Assembly (NCBI RefSeq): GCF_011742925.1
Contig: NZ_WAEL01000004.1
Coordinates: forward strand, 186,001-250,000
DNA from: Fibrivirga algicola
GTDB lineage: Bacteria > Bacteroidota > Bacteroidia > Cytophagales > Spirosomataceae
Length of the DNA: 64,000 nucleotides
Reading direction: 5' to 3'
Shown here: positions 34,890 to 43,533 of the stretch, piece after piece
How positions within the stretch are numbered: position 1 is the stretch's first letter
Layout of the letters: each line of letters starts with the position of its first letter
The notes under the pieces: generated by a model
Seen by the model: the letters and a program-made list of their open reading frames with translations, nothing else
The model's database searches: none
What the model was told of the DNA's origin: nothing
Program-made: the position numbers and the translations under genes

Positions 34890-37139
34890 CTAATACAGTA
34901 CCCGATCGATGGTGATCGGAAGATCGTAAATTCGTTTGCCGGTAGCGTGGAAAACAGCATTGGCAACGGCGGCAGGCATACCTACGATGCCAATCTCGCC
35001 AAGCCCTTTCGCGCCCAGCGGGTTTACGATATCGTCGTGCTCTTCCACGAAAATCACGTCCAGGTCATGAATATCGGCAGCAACCGCTACGTGGTATTCA
35101 GCCAGGTTGTGGTTCATGAAGCGCCCAAACCGGTGATCCATTTTGCTGTCTTCCTCGAGGGCGCTGCTGATACCCCACACCATACCACCGATGATCTGGC
35201 TACGTGCCGTGCGTGGGTTCAGGATGCGGCCACCTGCTACGGCCGTTACCGCCCGCTTTACCGTCACCGTCCCTAAATCCTCATCGACTTCGACTTCCAC
35301 GAAAGCAGCTGCATGCGTGTGCCGCGAGTATTTTTTCAGTTCCAGCGGGTTCGGCATCGACGTTGAGGTTTCGCTCACGGCCCGCCCACCATTCAAGGCC
35401 ACGATGTCGATCAGTTTTATTGACACAGAAGGTTCTTTTTTCAGACGAAGTTCACCATCGGCAAACATAACTTCCTGCCAAGTAGCGTCATAAAAAGGAG
35501 ATTTTGCGTCCTTAGCAGCCATTTTGAACAGCTTCTTACCCAAGTCTTCGCAGACTTGTTTTACCGCTGATCCAACCGTCGAGGCCGTCCAGGATCCACC
35601 TTGAATTGGCGCCATGGGCATGTCGGTATCACCCAGTTTGAAGATCACATCGTCGATAGGCATCCCGAGCGTATCAGCGGCAATCTGGGTCATAACTGTA
35701 TACGTACCTGTACCGATATCGGCAGTGGCGCTGCTGACCCGCAGTTTCCCGTTGACGGTCAACACAGCCTCGGCACGGGCAAACATCCGGCTGGCATCCC
35801 AGATACCGGTCGCCATGCCCCAGCCTACCAGATTATGTCCCCGCTTCATCGAACGTGGTTCAGGGTTGCGTTCTTTCCAGCCAAAGCGTTCGGCACCCTG
35901 ATAAAAACAGGCGCGTAGTTCTTTGCTCGAAAAAGGCTTGTCGCCTTCTGTCCAGTCCTTCTCCGAATAATTCTTCAGGCGAAGCTCGATGGGGTCCATA
36001 CCCAGTTCGTAAGCCAACGCATCCATCGCCGTTTCAATGGCATGGTCACCCGTTACGCCACCGGGGGCACGCATATCGAGGGGCGAATAAATATCCAGCG
36101 ACTTCACCTTGTACGTCAGCGTGGTATCAGGTACGTCGTACAGAATACCGGTCCAGTTTACTACCACTTCGGTGTAATCTTCAAACTGGGAAGTAGCCGC
36201 CTTGGCATCATGCTTTATGGCTGTGATAGTCCCATTTGTCGAGGCGCCGAGTTCCACCTCCTGCACCGTATTGGGCCGGTGACCGAACGTGAACATCTGC
36301 TGCCGGGTGAGCGTAACCCGAACCGAGCGCTTCAACGCCTTGGCCGCCATCACCGCCAGAAACAACTGGTACTGTGGCCGTAGACCCGAACCAAATCCAC
36401 CACCGACGTAAGGCGATATTACCCGAACATGGCTAAAAGGCAGATCAAAAATCTGGGCCACGTACATTTGGCTGTTAGGTGCCCCCTGCGTTTTGTCGTA
36501 GATCGTCAGGTACGGTTTTCCATCTTTATCCTCTTTTCCGTATTCGACCGTCGTCCCGAACATTTCCATCGGATTGTGGTGCTGCGCGCCATGTACATGC
36601 CGTGCTTTGATGGATACCGGCGCTGCAGCCATGGCCTCGTCGGCATTGCCTCGTGGTTTTGGCGGTAGTGGCTTCAGAAAATGCGAAATGCCGGGTTCCG
36701 GATCGCGGGCTTCTGTCAAATGTGCTTCCAGATCCGTCTCGTGAGGTTCCTGCTCGTAGGTCACCTTGATCAACGAAGCTCCGTAACGGGCCATCTCGAA
36801 TGTCTCGGCTACAACCAGCGCTATCGGCTGCCCACTGTATTTGATGGTCGCATCGTGAAGCGGACGGAAAGGCGAGCCCGGAGGCGCATCCTGGTCCTTG
36901 TAATTCATGTCGAACCAAGCCGTTTTGGGCCGGTTTTCGTGCGTAAATACTTCCAGCACACCGGGTAGGGCCAACGCTTCGGACGTATCGATGCTGGTGA
37001 TCGTTCCCTTAACGATACCGCTCGATACGACGTACCCGTACGTGAGGCCGGGTACGTTGAACTCGGCCGCGTATTTCGCTTTGCCGGTCACTTTCTCTAT
37101 CCCGTCGACACGCTTGACGGGTTGTCCAATATAAGTCAT
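34890..37139 (-). CDS. Molybdenum-binding large subunit of a xanthine dehydrogenase-family aldehyde oxidoreductase
   Basis: A 749-residue subunit that holds the molybdopterin cytosine dinucleotide cofactor and performs hydroxylation. It begins IGQPVKRVDGIEKVTGKAKY, as in the YagR/PaoC group. Conserved pieces include YVGGGFGSGLRPQYQLFLA, MRAPGGVTGDHAIE, and GGSWTASTVGSAVKQ. The C-terminal GAKGLGEIGIVGMPAAVANA carries the catalytic glutamate. It is the last gene of a three-gene operon (FAD subunit 104 bases upstream). No Tat or Sec signal is seen, so it should be cytoplasmic unless carried by the small subunit. Confidence 0.93.
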   Translation of the reverse strand: MTYIGQPVKRVDGIEKVTGKAKYAAEFNVPGLTYGYVVSSGIVKGTITSIDTSEALALPGVLEVFTHENRPKTAWFDMNYKDQDAPPGSPFRPLHDATIKYSGQPIALVVAETFEMARYGASLIKVTYEQEPHETDLEAHLTEARDPEPGISHFLKPLPPKPRGNADEAMAAAPVSIKARHVHGAQHHNPMEMFGTTVEYGKEDKDGKPYLTIYDKTQGAPNSQMYVAQIFDLPFSHVRVISPYVGGGFGSGLRPQYQLFLAVMAAKALKRSVRVTLTRQQMFTFGHRPNTVQEVELGASTNGTITAIKHDAKAATSQFEDYTEVVVNWTGILYDVPDTTLTYKVKSLDIYSPLDMRAPGGVTGDHAIETAMDALAYELGMDPIELRLKNYSEKDWTEGDKPFSSKELRACFYQGAERFGWKERNPEPRSMKRGHNLVGWGMATGIWDASRMFARAEAVLTVNGKLRVSSATADIGTGTYTVMTQIAADTLGMPIDDVIFKLGDTDMPMAPIQGGSWTASTVGSAVKQVCEDLGKKLFKMAAKDAKSPFYDATWQEVMFADGELRLKKEPSVSIKLIDIVALNGGRAVSETSTSMPNPLELKKYSRHTHAAAFVEVEVDEDLGTVTVKRAVTAVAGGRILNPRTARSQIIGGMVWGISSALEEDSKMDHRFGRFMNHNLAEYHVAVAADIHDLDVIFVEEHDDIVNPLGAKGLGEIGIVGMPAAVANAVFHATGKRIYDLPITIDRVLY

Positions 37140-37243
37140 GTGTTGAGTCGTTTGATCAATTCTCCGTGCTCATTGAGCATCGGACTGTTGCACCAGCCCC
37201 TCTATAGCTCAAGACCATTGATCCTTGATTGATTAGTGATTGA

Positions 37244-38275
37244 TCACTGTGGCGTAGCTTTCTGACCGGTTACGGCCTCAGTCAATGCCCGAACGATCGC
37301 CCGTTTGGCCAGGTCGATCTTGAACGTATTATGCCCGTAGCCTTTTGCGCCAGCCAACAGGCTTTCTGCTACCGGCCAGAAATTATCGGCAATGGCTTCT
37401 TTGCCAACCAGCAGGGCTTCAGCTTCAGGTTTACGCCACGGTTTGTGGGCCACACCACCCAGTGCAATGCGGACATTGGTGACAGTGTTTCCCTCTAGCT
37501 CAAGACCAACCGCCACTGATACCAGCGCGAACGCATACGAAGCCCGATCACGCAATTTCAGGTAATTGTAGTGCTGCGAGAATCCGTTGGCGGGCAAATC
37601 GATCGCCGTGACAATCTCGCCGGGTTGCAGCGTGTTGTCGTATTGAGGCTGGTTGTCGGGAAGCCGGTGAAAATCGGCGAAAGGCACGGTACGCTCACCA
37701 TCAGGGCCTTCTACCCGCACAACGGCTTCAAGTGCAGCCAGGGCAACGCACATATCTGACGGATGCGTAGCGATGCAGGCCGTCTGAAGATTGTCACTGC
37801 TACTGCCCGCCGATTCGGTGCCCAGAATGGCGTGTATCCGGTTGTAGCCGCCGATAGCACCGCAACCGCTACCGGGCTCCCGCTTGTTGCAGGGCATGGC
37901 TTTGTCGTAGAAGTAATAGCAGCGGGTACGCTGGAAGAGGTTGCCCCCATTGGTAGCCATGTTCCGAAGTTGCGGCGATGCACCCGCTAAGATCGTTTGT
38001 GACAGCAAGGGGTAGCGGTCTTTCACGAGCGCATTGTAGGCTGTATCGGCGTTTGTAGCCAGAGCACCCAGCCTTAACCCACCATCGGGCAAGTCAACAA
38101 TATCCGTCAGGGGTAAGCGGTTGATATCGACAAGCCGCGATGGCTTTTCGATGTTCTCCTTCATCAGGTCGATAAGGTTGGTACCGCCCCCAATGAATTT
38201 AGCAGCTGGCTCGGTCACCAGTTCATCAATGGCTGAGTCGACCGAATCGGGTCGGGAATAGGCAAATGGATTCAT
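37244..38275 (-). CDS. FAD-binding subunit of the molybdenum aldehyde oxidoreductase
   Basis: A 343-residue flavoprotein subunit (PaoB/YagS-like). FIGGGTNLIDLMKENIEKP is the FAD pyrophosphate motif, and ATNGGNLFQRTRCYYF the second FAD segment. A cysteine-containing insertion (CYYFYDKAMPCNKREPGSGC) resembles the stretch that binds an extra [4Fe-4S] cluster in PaoB. It passes electrons from the 2Fe-2S subunit to the acceptor. It lies between the iron-sulfur gene (44 bases upstream) and the molybdenum-subunit gene. Confidence 0.92.
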   Translation of the reverse strand: MNPFAYSRPDSVDSAIDELVTEPAAKFIGGGTNLIDLMKENIEKPSRLVDINRLPLTDIVDLPDGGLRLGALATNADTAYNALVKDRYPLLSQTILAGASPQLRNMATNGGNLFQRTRCYYFYDKAMPCNKREPGSGCGAIGGYNRIHAILGTESAGSSSDNLQTACIATHPSDMCVALAALEAVVRVEGPDGERTVPFADFHRLPDNQPQYDNTLQPGEIVTAIDLPANGFSQHYNYLKLRDRASYAFALVSVAVGLELEGNTVTNVRIALGGVAHKPWRKPEAEALLVGKEAIADNFWPVAESLLAGAKGYGHNTFKIDLAKRAIVRALTEAVTGQKATPQ

Positions 38276-38319
38276 AGTATCGTTTGTTTCGAGTATCCGG
38301 TTTCAGATGTTAGTCAGCT

Positions 38320-38853
38320 TCACTTATGGTCAGCTCCTGAAACCACGTCCATCACCGCGTCGACAATGTGCGTGTAAGCACCACATCGGCAGATATTTCC
38401 GCTCATCAGTTCACGTACTTCCCCTTCTGTTTTTGCCTGTCCTTCGTTGATCAGCCCAACTGCCGAGCAGATCTGACCCGGTGTGCAATAGCCACATTGG
38501 AAGGCATCGTGGTCAATAAAAGCCATTTGCAGGGGGTGCAACGTTCCATCCGGGCTGGCTAACCCTTCGATAGTCGTGATCTCATGATCATCGTGCATCA
38601 CTGCCAGGGTGAGGCATGAGTTAACGCGTTTTCCATTGACTAATACGGTACAGGCACCACACTGACCGTGGTCACAGCCTTTTTTGGTACCAGTCAGGTT
38701 CATATATTCCCGAAGTGCATCAAGTAGTGATGTCCAGGGAGCAATTTGCAGGGTTTTGGTTTCTCCGTTTACCGTTAGCTGAACAGTACCGGGAGCAGCC
38801 AGGGCAGCAGATGTAGCCACATTGGGCGAGGGCGGTGACAGGGTCGTTTGCAT
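38320..38853 (-). CDS. 2Fe-2S subunit of the molybdenum aldehyde oxidoreductase
   Basis: A 177-residue electron-transfer subunit with two [2Fe-2S] clusters. The plant-ferredoxin-like set is C60, C65, C68 and C80 (GCDHGQCGACTVLVNGK). The second set is C120, C123, C155 and C157 (QCGYCTPGQI, NICRCGAY). ATG 38853 is chosen because an upstream in-frame ATG (39060) would add 69 residues unlike this family. The E. coli homologue PaoA carries a Tat signal, but none is visible here. First gene of the operon. Confidence 0.93.
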   Translation of the reverse strand: MQTTLSPPSPNVATSAALAAPGTVQLTVNGETKTLQIAPWTSLLDALREYMNLTGTKKGCDHGQCGACTVLVNGKRVNSCLTLAVMHDDHEITTIEGLASPDGTLHPLQMAFIDHDAFQCGYCTPGQICSAVGLINEGQAKTEGEVRELMSGNICRCGAYTHIVDAVMDVVSGADHK

Positions 38854-39226
38854 AGACACGTATGAAGTCGAGTATATTGACAGAACTACGTGGTTAGTAT
38901 CGTGTTCAAAAAAAGCCAGTATATGACCGCCTACAATTAAGTAGGTTAGCATATGTATACCGTTTGTTTTGAAAAAATGGACAGCTGTGTAACCTATTGC
39001 CTGATTAACCGGCACACGGGGCTCTTCCGCATGACCGCTTAGGGTGGCCGGAATGGACAAAAAAGGCCTTTAGCCGCTCTAAACCCATGAAATTCAATTT
39101 ACGAGGAACGATTTTTGACGGTTTTGGCTTATTCGGATACGTTCACTCCACAACGACTAAGCCGGATCTCACCTCCGGCATTTGTTTTAATTAGTCAGTA
39201 TATAAACTCTATAGAGTAATAGTTAT
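38854..39226. promoter_or_regulatory. Divergent intergenic region between the aldehyde oxidoreductase and sulfite reductase
   Basis: This 373-base gene-free stretch separates two divergent units. It holds a short hairpin (GCCGGA 39161-39166 with TCCGGC 39174-39179, followed by ATTTGTTTT) and a perfect 12-bp palindrome ACTCTATAGAGT at 39206-39217, 10 bases before the sulfite reductase start. The last 50 bases are AT-rich as in a promoter. I see no further gene. Confidence 0.5.
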
Positions 39227-41368
39227 ATGTCGATTGCCTTCTCTCCAAGCGTCAGCCGAGCGGCTCAACGTGACATCAACGACCTCCAGCAAAAAGTCGA
39301 TGCCTTCCAATCAGGGCAGATGACCGACGAGCAGTTCCGTAAGTTTCGTCTGGCTCGGGGCGTGTACGGTCAACGGCAGGCTGGGGTGCAGATGATCCGC
39401 ATCAAACTGCCCTACGGACGTATCACAGCAGACCAGCTTGTGCGTATCGCCGACGTATCGGACCGCTACGCCACGGGTAATTTGCACGCAACTACTCGTC
39501 AGGATATTCAATTACACTTTGTGAAGCTGGCCGATTCGCCTCAGCTCTGGGCTGATCTGGAAGAGGTGGGCATCACCTTGAAAGAAGCTTGTGGTAACAC
39601 GGTTCGAAATGTCACTGGTTCGGCCCGGGCGGGCATTGACCCGGAAGAACCGTTCGACGTGTCACCCTACGCGCACGCCATTTATGCGTACTTTCTGCGT
39701 AACCCGATCTGTCAGGATATGGGTCGTAAATTCAAGATTGCCCTGTCATCTTCCGAGCGGGATTCGGCCTATGGCTACATGCACGACATCGGTCTGATTC
39801 CACGGATGCAGGATGGAAAACGGGGTTTTAAAGTCCTGCTGGCTGGCGGTCTGGGTGCGCAGCCATTTGCCGCTCAAAGCGCCACTGAATTCATTGCTGA
39901 AGAGCAGGTCATTCCTTTCATTGAAGCAGTCATCCGCGTGTTCGACCGCTACGGTGAGCGGACCAAGCGACACAAGGCCCGGATGAAATACCTTCTGAAC
40001 GACATCGGCCTGGAAGAATTCCTTAGCCGTGTTCAGACAGAATGGACCGCCCTGAAATCAAAGGAGTTTGCTGTTTCTGAGCTGCCGTTTGCTGTTGTCT
40101 CGCAGGAACCGCGCCCGGAAGTTGCCGGGTACGTCCCTGAAACGGCGGATGCGAAGTTCAAGACCTGGTTTGCTACCAACGTATTTGAACAGAAGCAGGC
40201 TGGTTGGTACGGCGTTCAGTTACGGGTGCTGCTTGGCGACATGTCGTCAGATACGGCTCGGGCATTGGCGCAGGTAGTGAAACAATATGCGGGCGACGAC
40301 ATTCGGGTGACCGTGAACCAGGGCTACCTGCTCAGGTACGTTCGCCCTGAAGATTTACCTGCCCTGCATGCTGCCCTCGACGCCCTCGGCCTTGCCGAAC
40401 CCGGTTTCGACACCACCGCCGATATTACGACCTGCCCCGGTACTGATACCTGTAATCTGGCGATTACCAGCAGCTACGGAATCACTCGCGCGCTGGAAAC
40501 GCTGATGAAGGACGAGTTTCCGGATATCGTGTATAACACTGACATTAAGATCAAGATCAGCGGCTGTATGAACGGTTGTGGTCAGCATTCGGTGGCCAAT
40601 ATTGGTTTCCACGGTTCGTCGATCAAAAACGGCGCGTATGTGTTGCCTGCCCTACAGGTATTGCTGGGTGGCGGTTTCAATGCCGAGGGTGTTGGGCAGA
40701 TTGGCGACAAAGTCATTAAGTTGCCAACCAAACGTGGTCCACAGGCCCTACGGGCTCTATTCCAGGACTATGAAGCAAACGCCTTCGACGGTGAGTATTA
40801 CAATAACTATTACGGTCGGCAGGGGAAAAATTACTTCTACACGTTGCTGAAACCGCTGGCTGATCTGAAAACGGTGACCGACAGCGACTATGTGGACTGG
40901 GATCATACCGAGCAGTATGCAACCGAGGTGGGTGTTGGCGAATGCGCCGGGGTCATGATCGACCTGGTAGCAACCACCATCGACGAAGCCACCGACAAAT
41001 ACAGTTGGGCAGCCGAATCCCTGAGCGAAAGCCGTTGGGCCGACGCGATTTATCATGCCTACAACGTGTTCATCACCGGTGCTAAAGCAGCCCTTATGAG
41101 CCGCGATGTACCCACGAATACCCAACATGGTATTGTGTCTGACTTCGACCGTGAGTTTGCAGGAGTAGCCGGTTTCCATGACACAGAGTCGGCCTTTAAA
41201 ACGTTGGTGTTCGGCATCAATAAAAACGAACCGTCAGAAGCCTACGCTACGACCTTCGTAAACCAGGCCAATGAGTTTTTGGCTGCTGTGCGGGCGTACC
41301 GCGAACAACAAATTCAGCTTGACGGCCTGCCTGCATTGACAGAACTCGTACAGGCACAAGATTCATAA
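39227..41368 (+). CDS. Siroheme-dependent assimilatory sulfite (nitrite) reductase
   Basis: A 713-residue hemoprotein that reduces sulfite to sulfide. Two ferredoxin-like halves are visible: QAGVQMIRIKLPYGRITADQ with YATGNLHATTRQDIQLHFV near the N-terminus and its counterpart around QAGWYGVQLRVLLGD with VTVNQGYLLRYV. The siroheme/[4Fe-4S] ligands are C403 and C409 (TTCPGTDTCNLA) and C447 and C451 (SGCMNGCGQH). About 150 extra C-terminal residues, mostly helical, form a HEPN-like tail seen in Bacteroidota homologues. The sulfur-gene context favours sulfite over nitrite. Siroheme supply is provided by the methyltransferase encoded next. Confidence 0.92.
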   Translation: MSIAFSPSVSRAAQRDINDLQQKVDAFQSGQMTDEQFRKFRLARGVYGQRQAGVQMIRIKLPYGRITADQLVRIADVSDRYATGNLHATTRQDIQLHFVKLADSPQLWADLEEVGITLKEACGNTVRNVTGSARAGIDPEEPFDVSPYAHAIYAYFLRNPICQDMGRKFKIALSSSERDSAYGYMHDIGLIPRMQDGKRGFKVLLAGGLGAQPFAAQSATEFIAEEQVIPFIEAVIRVFDRYGERTKRHKARMKYLLNDIGLEEFLSRVQTEWTALKSKEFAVSELPFAVVSQEPRPEVAGYVPETADAKFKTWFATNVFEQKQAGWYGVQLRVLLGDMSSDTARALAQVVKQYAGDDIRVTVNQGYLLRYVRPEDLPALHAALDALGLAEPGFDTTADITTCPGTDTCNLAITSSYGITRALETLMKDEFPDIVYNTDIKIKISGCMNGCGQHSVANIGFHGSSIKNGAYVLPALQVLLGGGFNAEGVGQIGDKVIKLPTKRGPQALRALFQDYEANAFDGEYYNNYYGRQGKNYFYTLLKPLADLKTVTDSDYVDWDHTEQYATEVGVGECAGVMIDLVATTIDEATDKYSWAAESLSESRWADAIYHAYNVFITGAKAALMSRDVPTNTQHGIVSDFDREFAGVAGFHDTESAFKTLVFGINKNEPSEAYATTFVNQANEFLAAVRAYREQQIQLDGLPALTELVQAQDS

Positions 41369-41467
41369 TATAAAGAGTGAAATGCGAATGAGTAAACGGG
41401 CGACCAGCCTCATGCTGACATGCAGGAGCCAGGTCAATCGTTTGCTTGTTCTTTCGCTCCTTCACCT

Positions 41468-42226
41468 ATGAAGGTAACCCTCATCGGCGCGGGTCCTGGT
41501 GACCCGGAACTGATTACATTAAAAGGGATAAAGGCGCTGCAATCGGCCGACGTGGTCATGTACGACGCCCTTGTTGCTGAAGAACTGCTTGACCATTGCC
41601 GACCCGATGCCTTAAAAGTATACGTTGGTAAACGGCGTGGGGCGTATTCGTGCATGCAGGAAGATATCAACCCCCTTATTGTACACTATGCCCAGAATTA
41701 CGGTCATGTGGTACGGCTGAAAGGTGGTGACTCCTTTGTGTTTGGCCGTGGCTACGAGGAACTTGACTACGCCCGCCAACACGGGCTGGAAGTTGAGGTT
41801 ATTCCGGGCATTTCGAGCAGCTACGCGGTACCGGCGGCGGCGGGTGTTCCGCTCACCTCACGCGGTATGTCTGAAAGCTTCTGGGTGGTTACGGGTACTA
41901 CAAAAGCCGGGAAACTGTCGAAAGACCTGCAATTAGCGGCTCAATCGTCGGCAACCGTGGTTATCCTGATGGGTATGCACAAACTACTCGAGATTGCCGA
42001 TCTGTTCAGTAAGGAAGGGAAGACAGACACGCCCATCGCAGTTATACAGAACGGTACCACACCGCAGCAACGTGTTGTGGTCGGCACGATCGGCAGCATT
42101 GTCGATGAAGTAACTAAATCAGGCATCGACAATCCGGCCGTGATTGTGATTGGCGCAGTGGCTGCGTTGGCAGTTGCACCCGAAAACGCCCGTTTTTTCG
42201 TAAATTTGCAGTCTGATCGGGCATAA
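41468..42226 (+). CDS. cobA: Uroporphyrinogen-III C-methyltransferase
   Basis: A 252-residue SUMT that makes precorrin-2, the precursor of the siroheme needed by the sulfite reductase encoded 99 bases upstream. Signatures are VTLIGAGPGDPELITLKGIK, VMYDALVAEELL, VGKRRGAYSCMQEDIN, VRLKGGDSFVFGRGYEE and VIPGISSSYAVPAAAGVPLT. ATG 41468 gives the normal N-terminus; a start at 41420 would add 16 residues. No oxidase/chelatase domain (CysG N-terminus) is fused. The symbol reflects the SUMT activity rather than cobalamin synthesis. Confidence 0.93.
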   Translation: MKVTLIGAGPGDPELITLKGIKALQSADVVMYDALVAEELLDHCRPDALKVYVGKRRGAYSCMQEDINPLIVHYAQNYGHVVRLKGGDSFVFGRGYEELDYARQHGLEVEVIPGISSSYAVPAAAGVPLTSRGMSESFWVVTGTTKAGKLSKDLQLAAQSSATVVILMGMHKLLEIADLFSKEGKTDTPIAVIQNGTTPQQRVVVGTIGSIVDEVTKSGIDNPAVIVIGAVAALAVAPENARFFVNLQSDRA

Positions 42227-42245
42227 CCGGTGCCCCGCAGATGCT

Positions 42246-43205
42246 ATGAAACCATACCGCGTACTCTTATACTACTATTACACGCCCATTGCCGATCCCG
42301 AAGCTTATCGGGAAGAGCAACACCGGCTGTGTCTTGAGCTGAATTTATTGGGTCGGATCATTGTGGCACCCGAAGGCCTGAATGGCACTGTTTCGGGGCT
42401 ACCCGCCGATTGCGATGCGTATATGGCCGCCGTTCGGGCCGATTCCCGGTTTGCAGGCATCGAATTCAAGGTCGACACGCACGATGGCCACGCGTTTCAG
42501 AAGTTACACGTCCGCGTAAAACCCGAGATCGTGCACTCAGACTTACCGGTTAATCCGCTGGAGCGTACAGGTACATACCTGGAACCCGACGAGTTCAAAG
42601 CAATGAAAGACGACCCAAACGTGGTGCTCGTCGATATGCGGTCGAACTACGAACATAGCGTTGGCAAGTTCAGCGGCGCTGTGACATTCGACATGGAGAA
42701 CCTCCGCGAGTTGCCCGATCATGTTGGCGAGATCGCACATCTGAAAGATAAGAAAATCATCACGTATTGCACGGGTGGTATCAAGTGCGAGAAGGCCTCG
42801 GCTTACCTGCTGTCGCAGGGGTTTGAGAATGTGTATCAGTTACACGGCGGCATTATCAAATACGGTCTGGAAGCCGAAGGTGAAGGGTTCGACGGCCAGT
42901 GCTACGTGTTCGACAACCGCCTGGCCGTTGACGTTAACCATGTTAACCCAACAGTTATTTCGACCTGTTTCCGCTGCGGTACAACCACCAGCCGGATGGT
43001 CAACTGCGCCAGCCCGGCCTGCAACAACCATGTGCCGCTTTGCGAAACCTGCGGCGATACCCACGCGGGTACGTGTGCCGACGAGTGCAAACAAGACCCC
43101 TTGCTCCGCCCCTATGACGGAACCGGCTATTACAGCAAAAAGTCGGTTGGCTATACACCAGAACAAGGGTACAAGAGCCGTCAGCGCAGCCAGTTGGAAG
43201 CATAA
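42246..43205 (+). CDS. trhO: Rhodanese-domain tRNA uridine(34) hydroxylase
   Basis: A 319-residue protein of the TrhO/YceA family, which hydroxylates U34 of some tRNAs in an oxygen-dependent way. The N-terminal acylphosphatase-like domain starts YRVLLYYYYTPIADPEAYR and includes IIVAPEGLNGTVSG. The rhodanese domain follows with VDMRSNYEHSVGKFSGA and YCTGGIKCEKASAYLL, in which C175 and C181 are conserved. The C-terminal tail has a zinc-like set of cysteines (CFRCGTTTSRM, LCETCGDTHAGTC). It starts 19 bases after the methyltransferase and ends the unit before a terminator. Confidence 0.93.
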   Translation: MKPYRVLLYYYYTPIADPEAYREEQHRLCLELNLLGRIIVAPEGLNGTVSGLPADCDAYMAAVRADSRFAGIEFKVDTHDGHAFQKLHVRVKPEIVHSDLPVNPLERTGTYLEPDEFKAMKDDPNVVLVDMRSNYEHSVGKFSGAVTFDMENLRELPDHVGEIAHLKDKKIITYCTGGIKCEKASAYLLSQGFENVYQLHGGIIKYGLEAEGEGFDGQCYVFDNRLAVDVNHVNPTVISTCFRCGTTTSRMVNCASPACNNHVPLCETCGDTHAGTCADECKQDPLLRPYDGTGYYSKKSVGYTPEQGYKSRQRSQLEA

Positions 43206-43300
43206 ATTATCGGTCGAGCTACCGCTCAGTTGATTTTCAGACAGGTACGTCTGTAAGTCACCACCTGAATTATACTGAGATTAAAAGAGACGCGTTTATC

Positions 43301-43337
43301 AAACCGGAAAGGCAGTAACCTTTTCCGGTTTTTTTAT
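43301..43337 (+). terminator. Rho-independent terminator after trhO
   Basis: AAACCGGAAA (43301-43310) pairs with TTTCCGGTTT (43322-43331) with a short loop, continuing into a run of seven or more T residues up to about 43335. It closes the sulfite reductase-cobA-trhO transcription unit, about 95 bases after the last stop codon. Confidence 0.88.
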
Positions 43338-43379
43338 GCCCATTCAATGCAACGTAAGTGAGTTTTTTTGAATCTCTTG

Positions 43380-43401
43380 TGCAATTCGGCACCGAATTGC
43401 A
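43380..43401. promoter_or_regulatory. Perfect palindromic site upstream of the outer-membrane receptor gene
   Basis: TGCAATTCGG (43380-43389), a CA spacer, and the exact complement CCGAATTGCA (43392-43401) form a 22-bp palindrome. It is about 95 bases upstream of the likely -7 box (43495-43502). Its size and symmetry suit a dimeric regulator's operator. The rest of the 328-base gap (43206-43533) holds the terminator, one AGGTACGT word (43243) and AT-rich DNA. Confidence 0.5.
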
Positions 43402-43494
43402 TCTACCTCGCGACCACTCGTCGTTTATAATTACCGCTCAACTAATATTATAGTTAATTTTTCTTAACCAACTCCGATTAGTTGATTACGTGTA

Positions 43495-43502
43495 TACATT
43501 TG
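43495..43502 (+). promoter_or_regulatory. Likely -7 promoter box of the outer-membrane receptor gene
   Basis: TACATTTG matches TAnnTTTG and lies 31 bases before the start codon at 43534, in AT-rich DNA. No convincing -33 TTTG box is found at the usual distance, so this is a moderate match. Confidence 0.45.
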
Positions 43503-43533
43503 CCTCAATTGATTAGCTATCATTCTACTGCGT

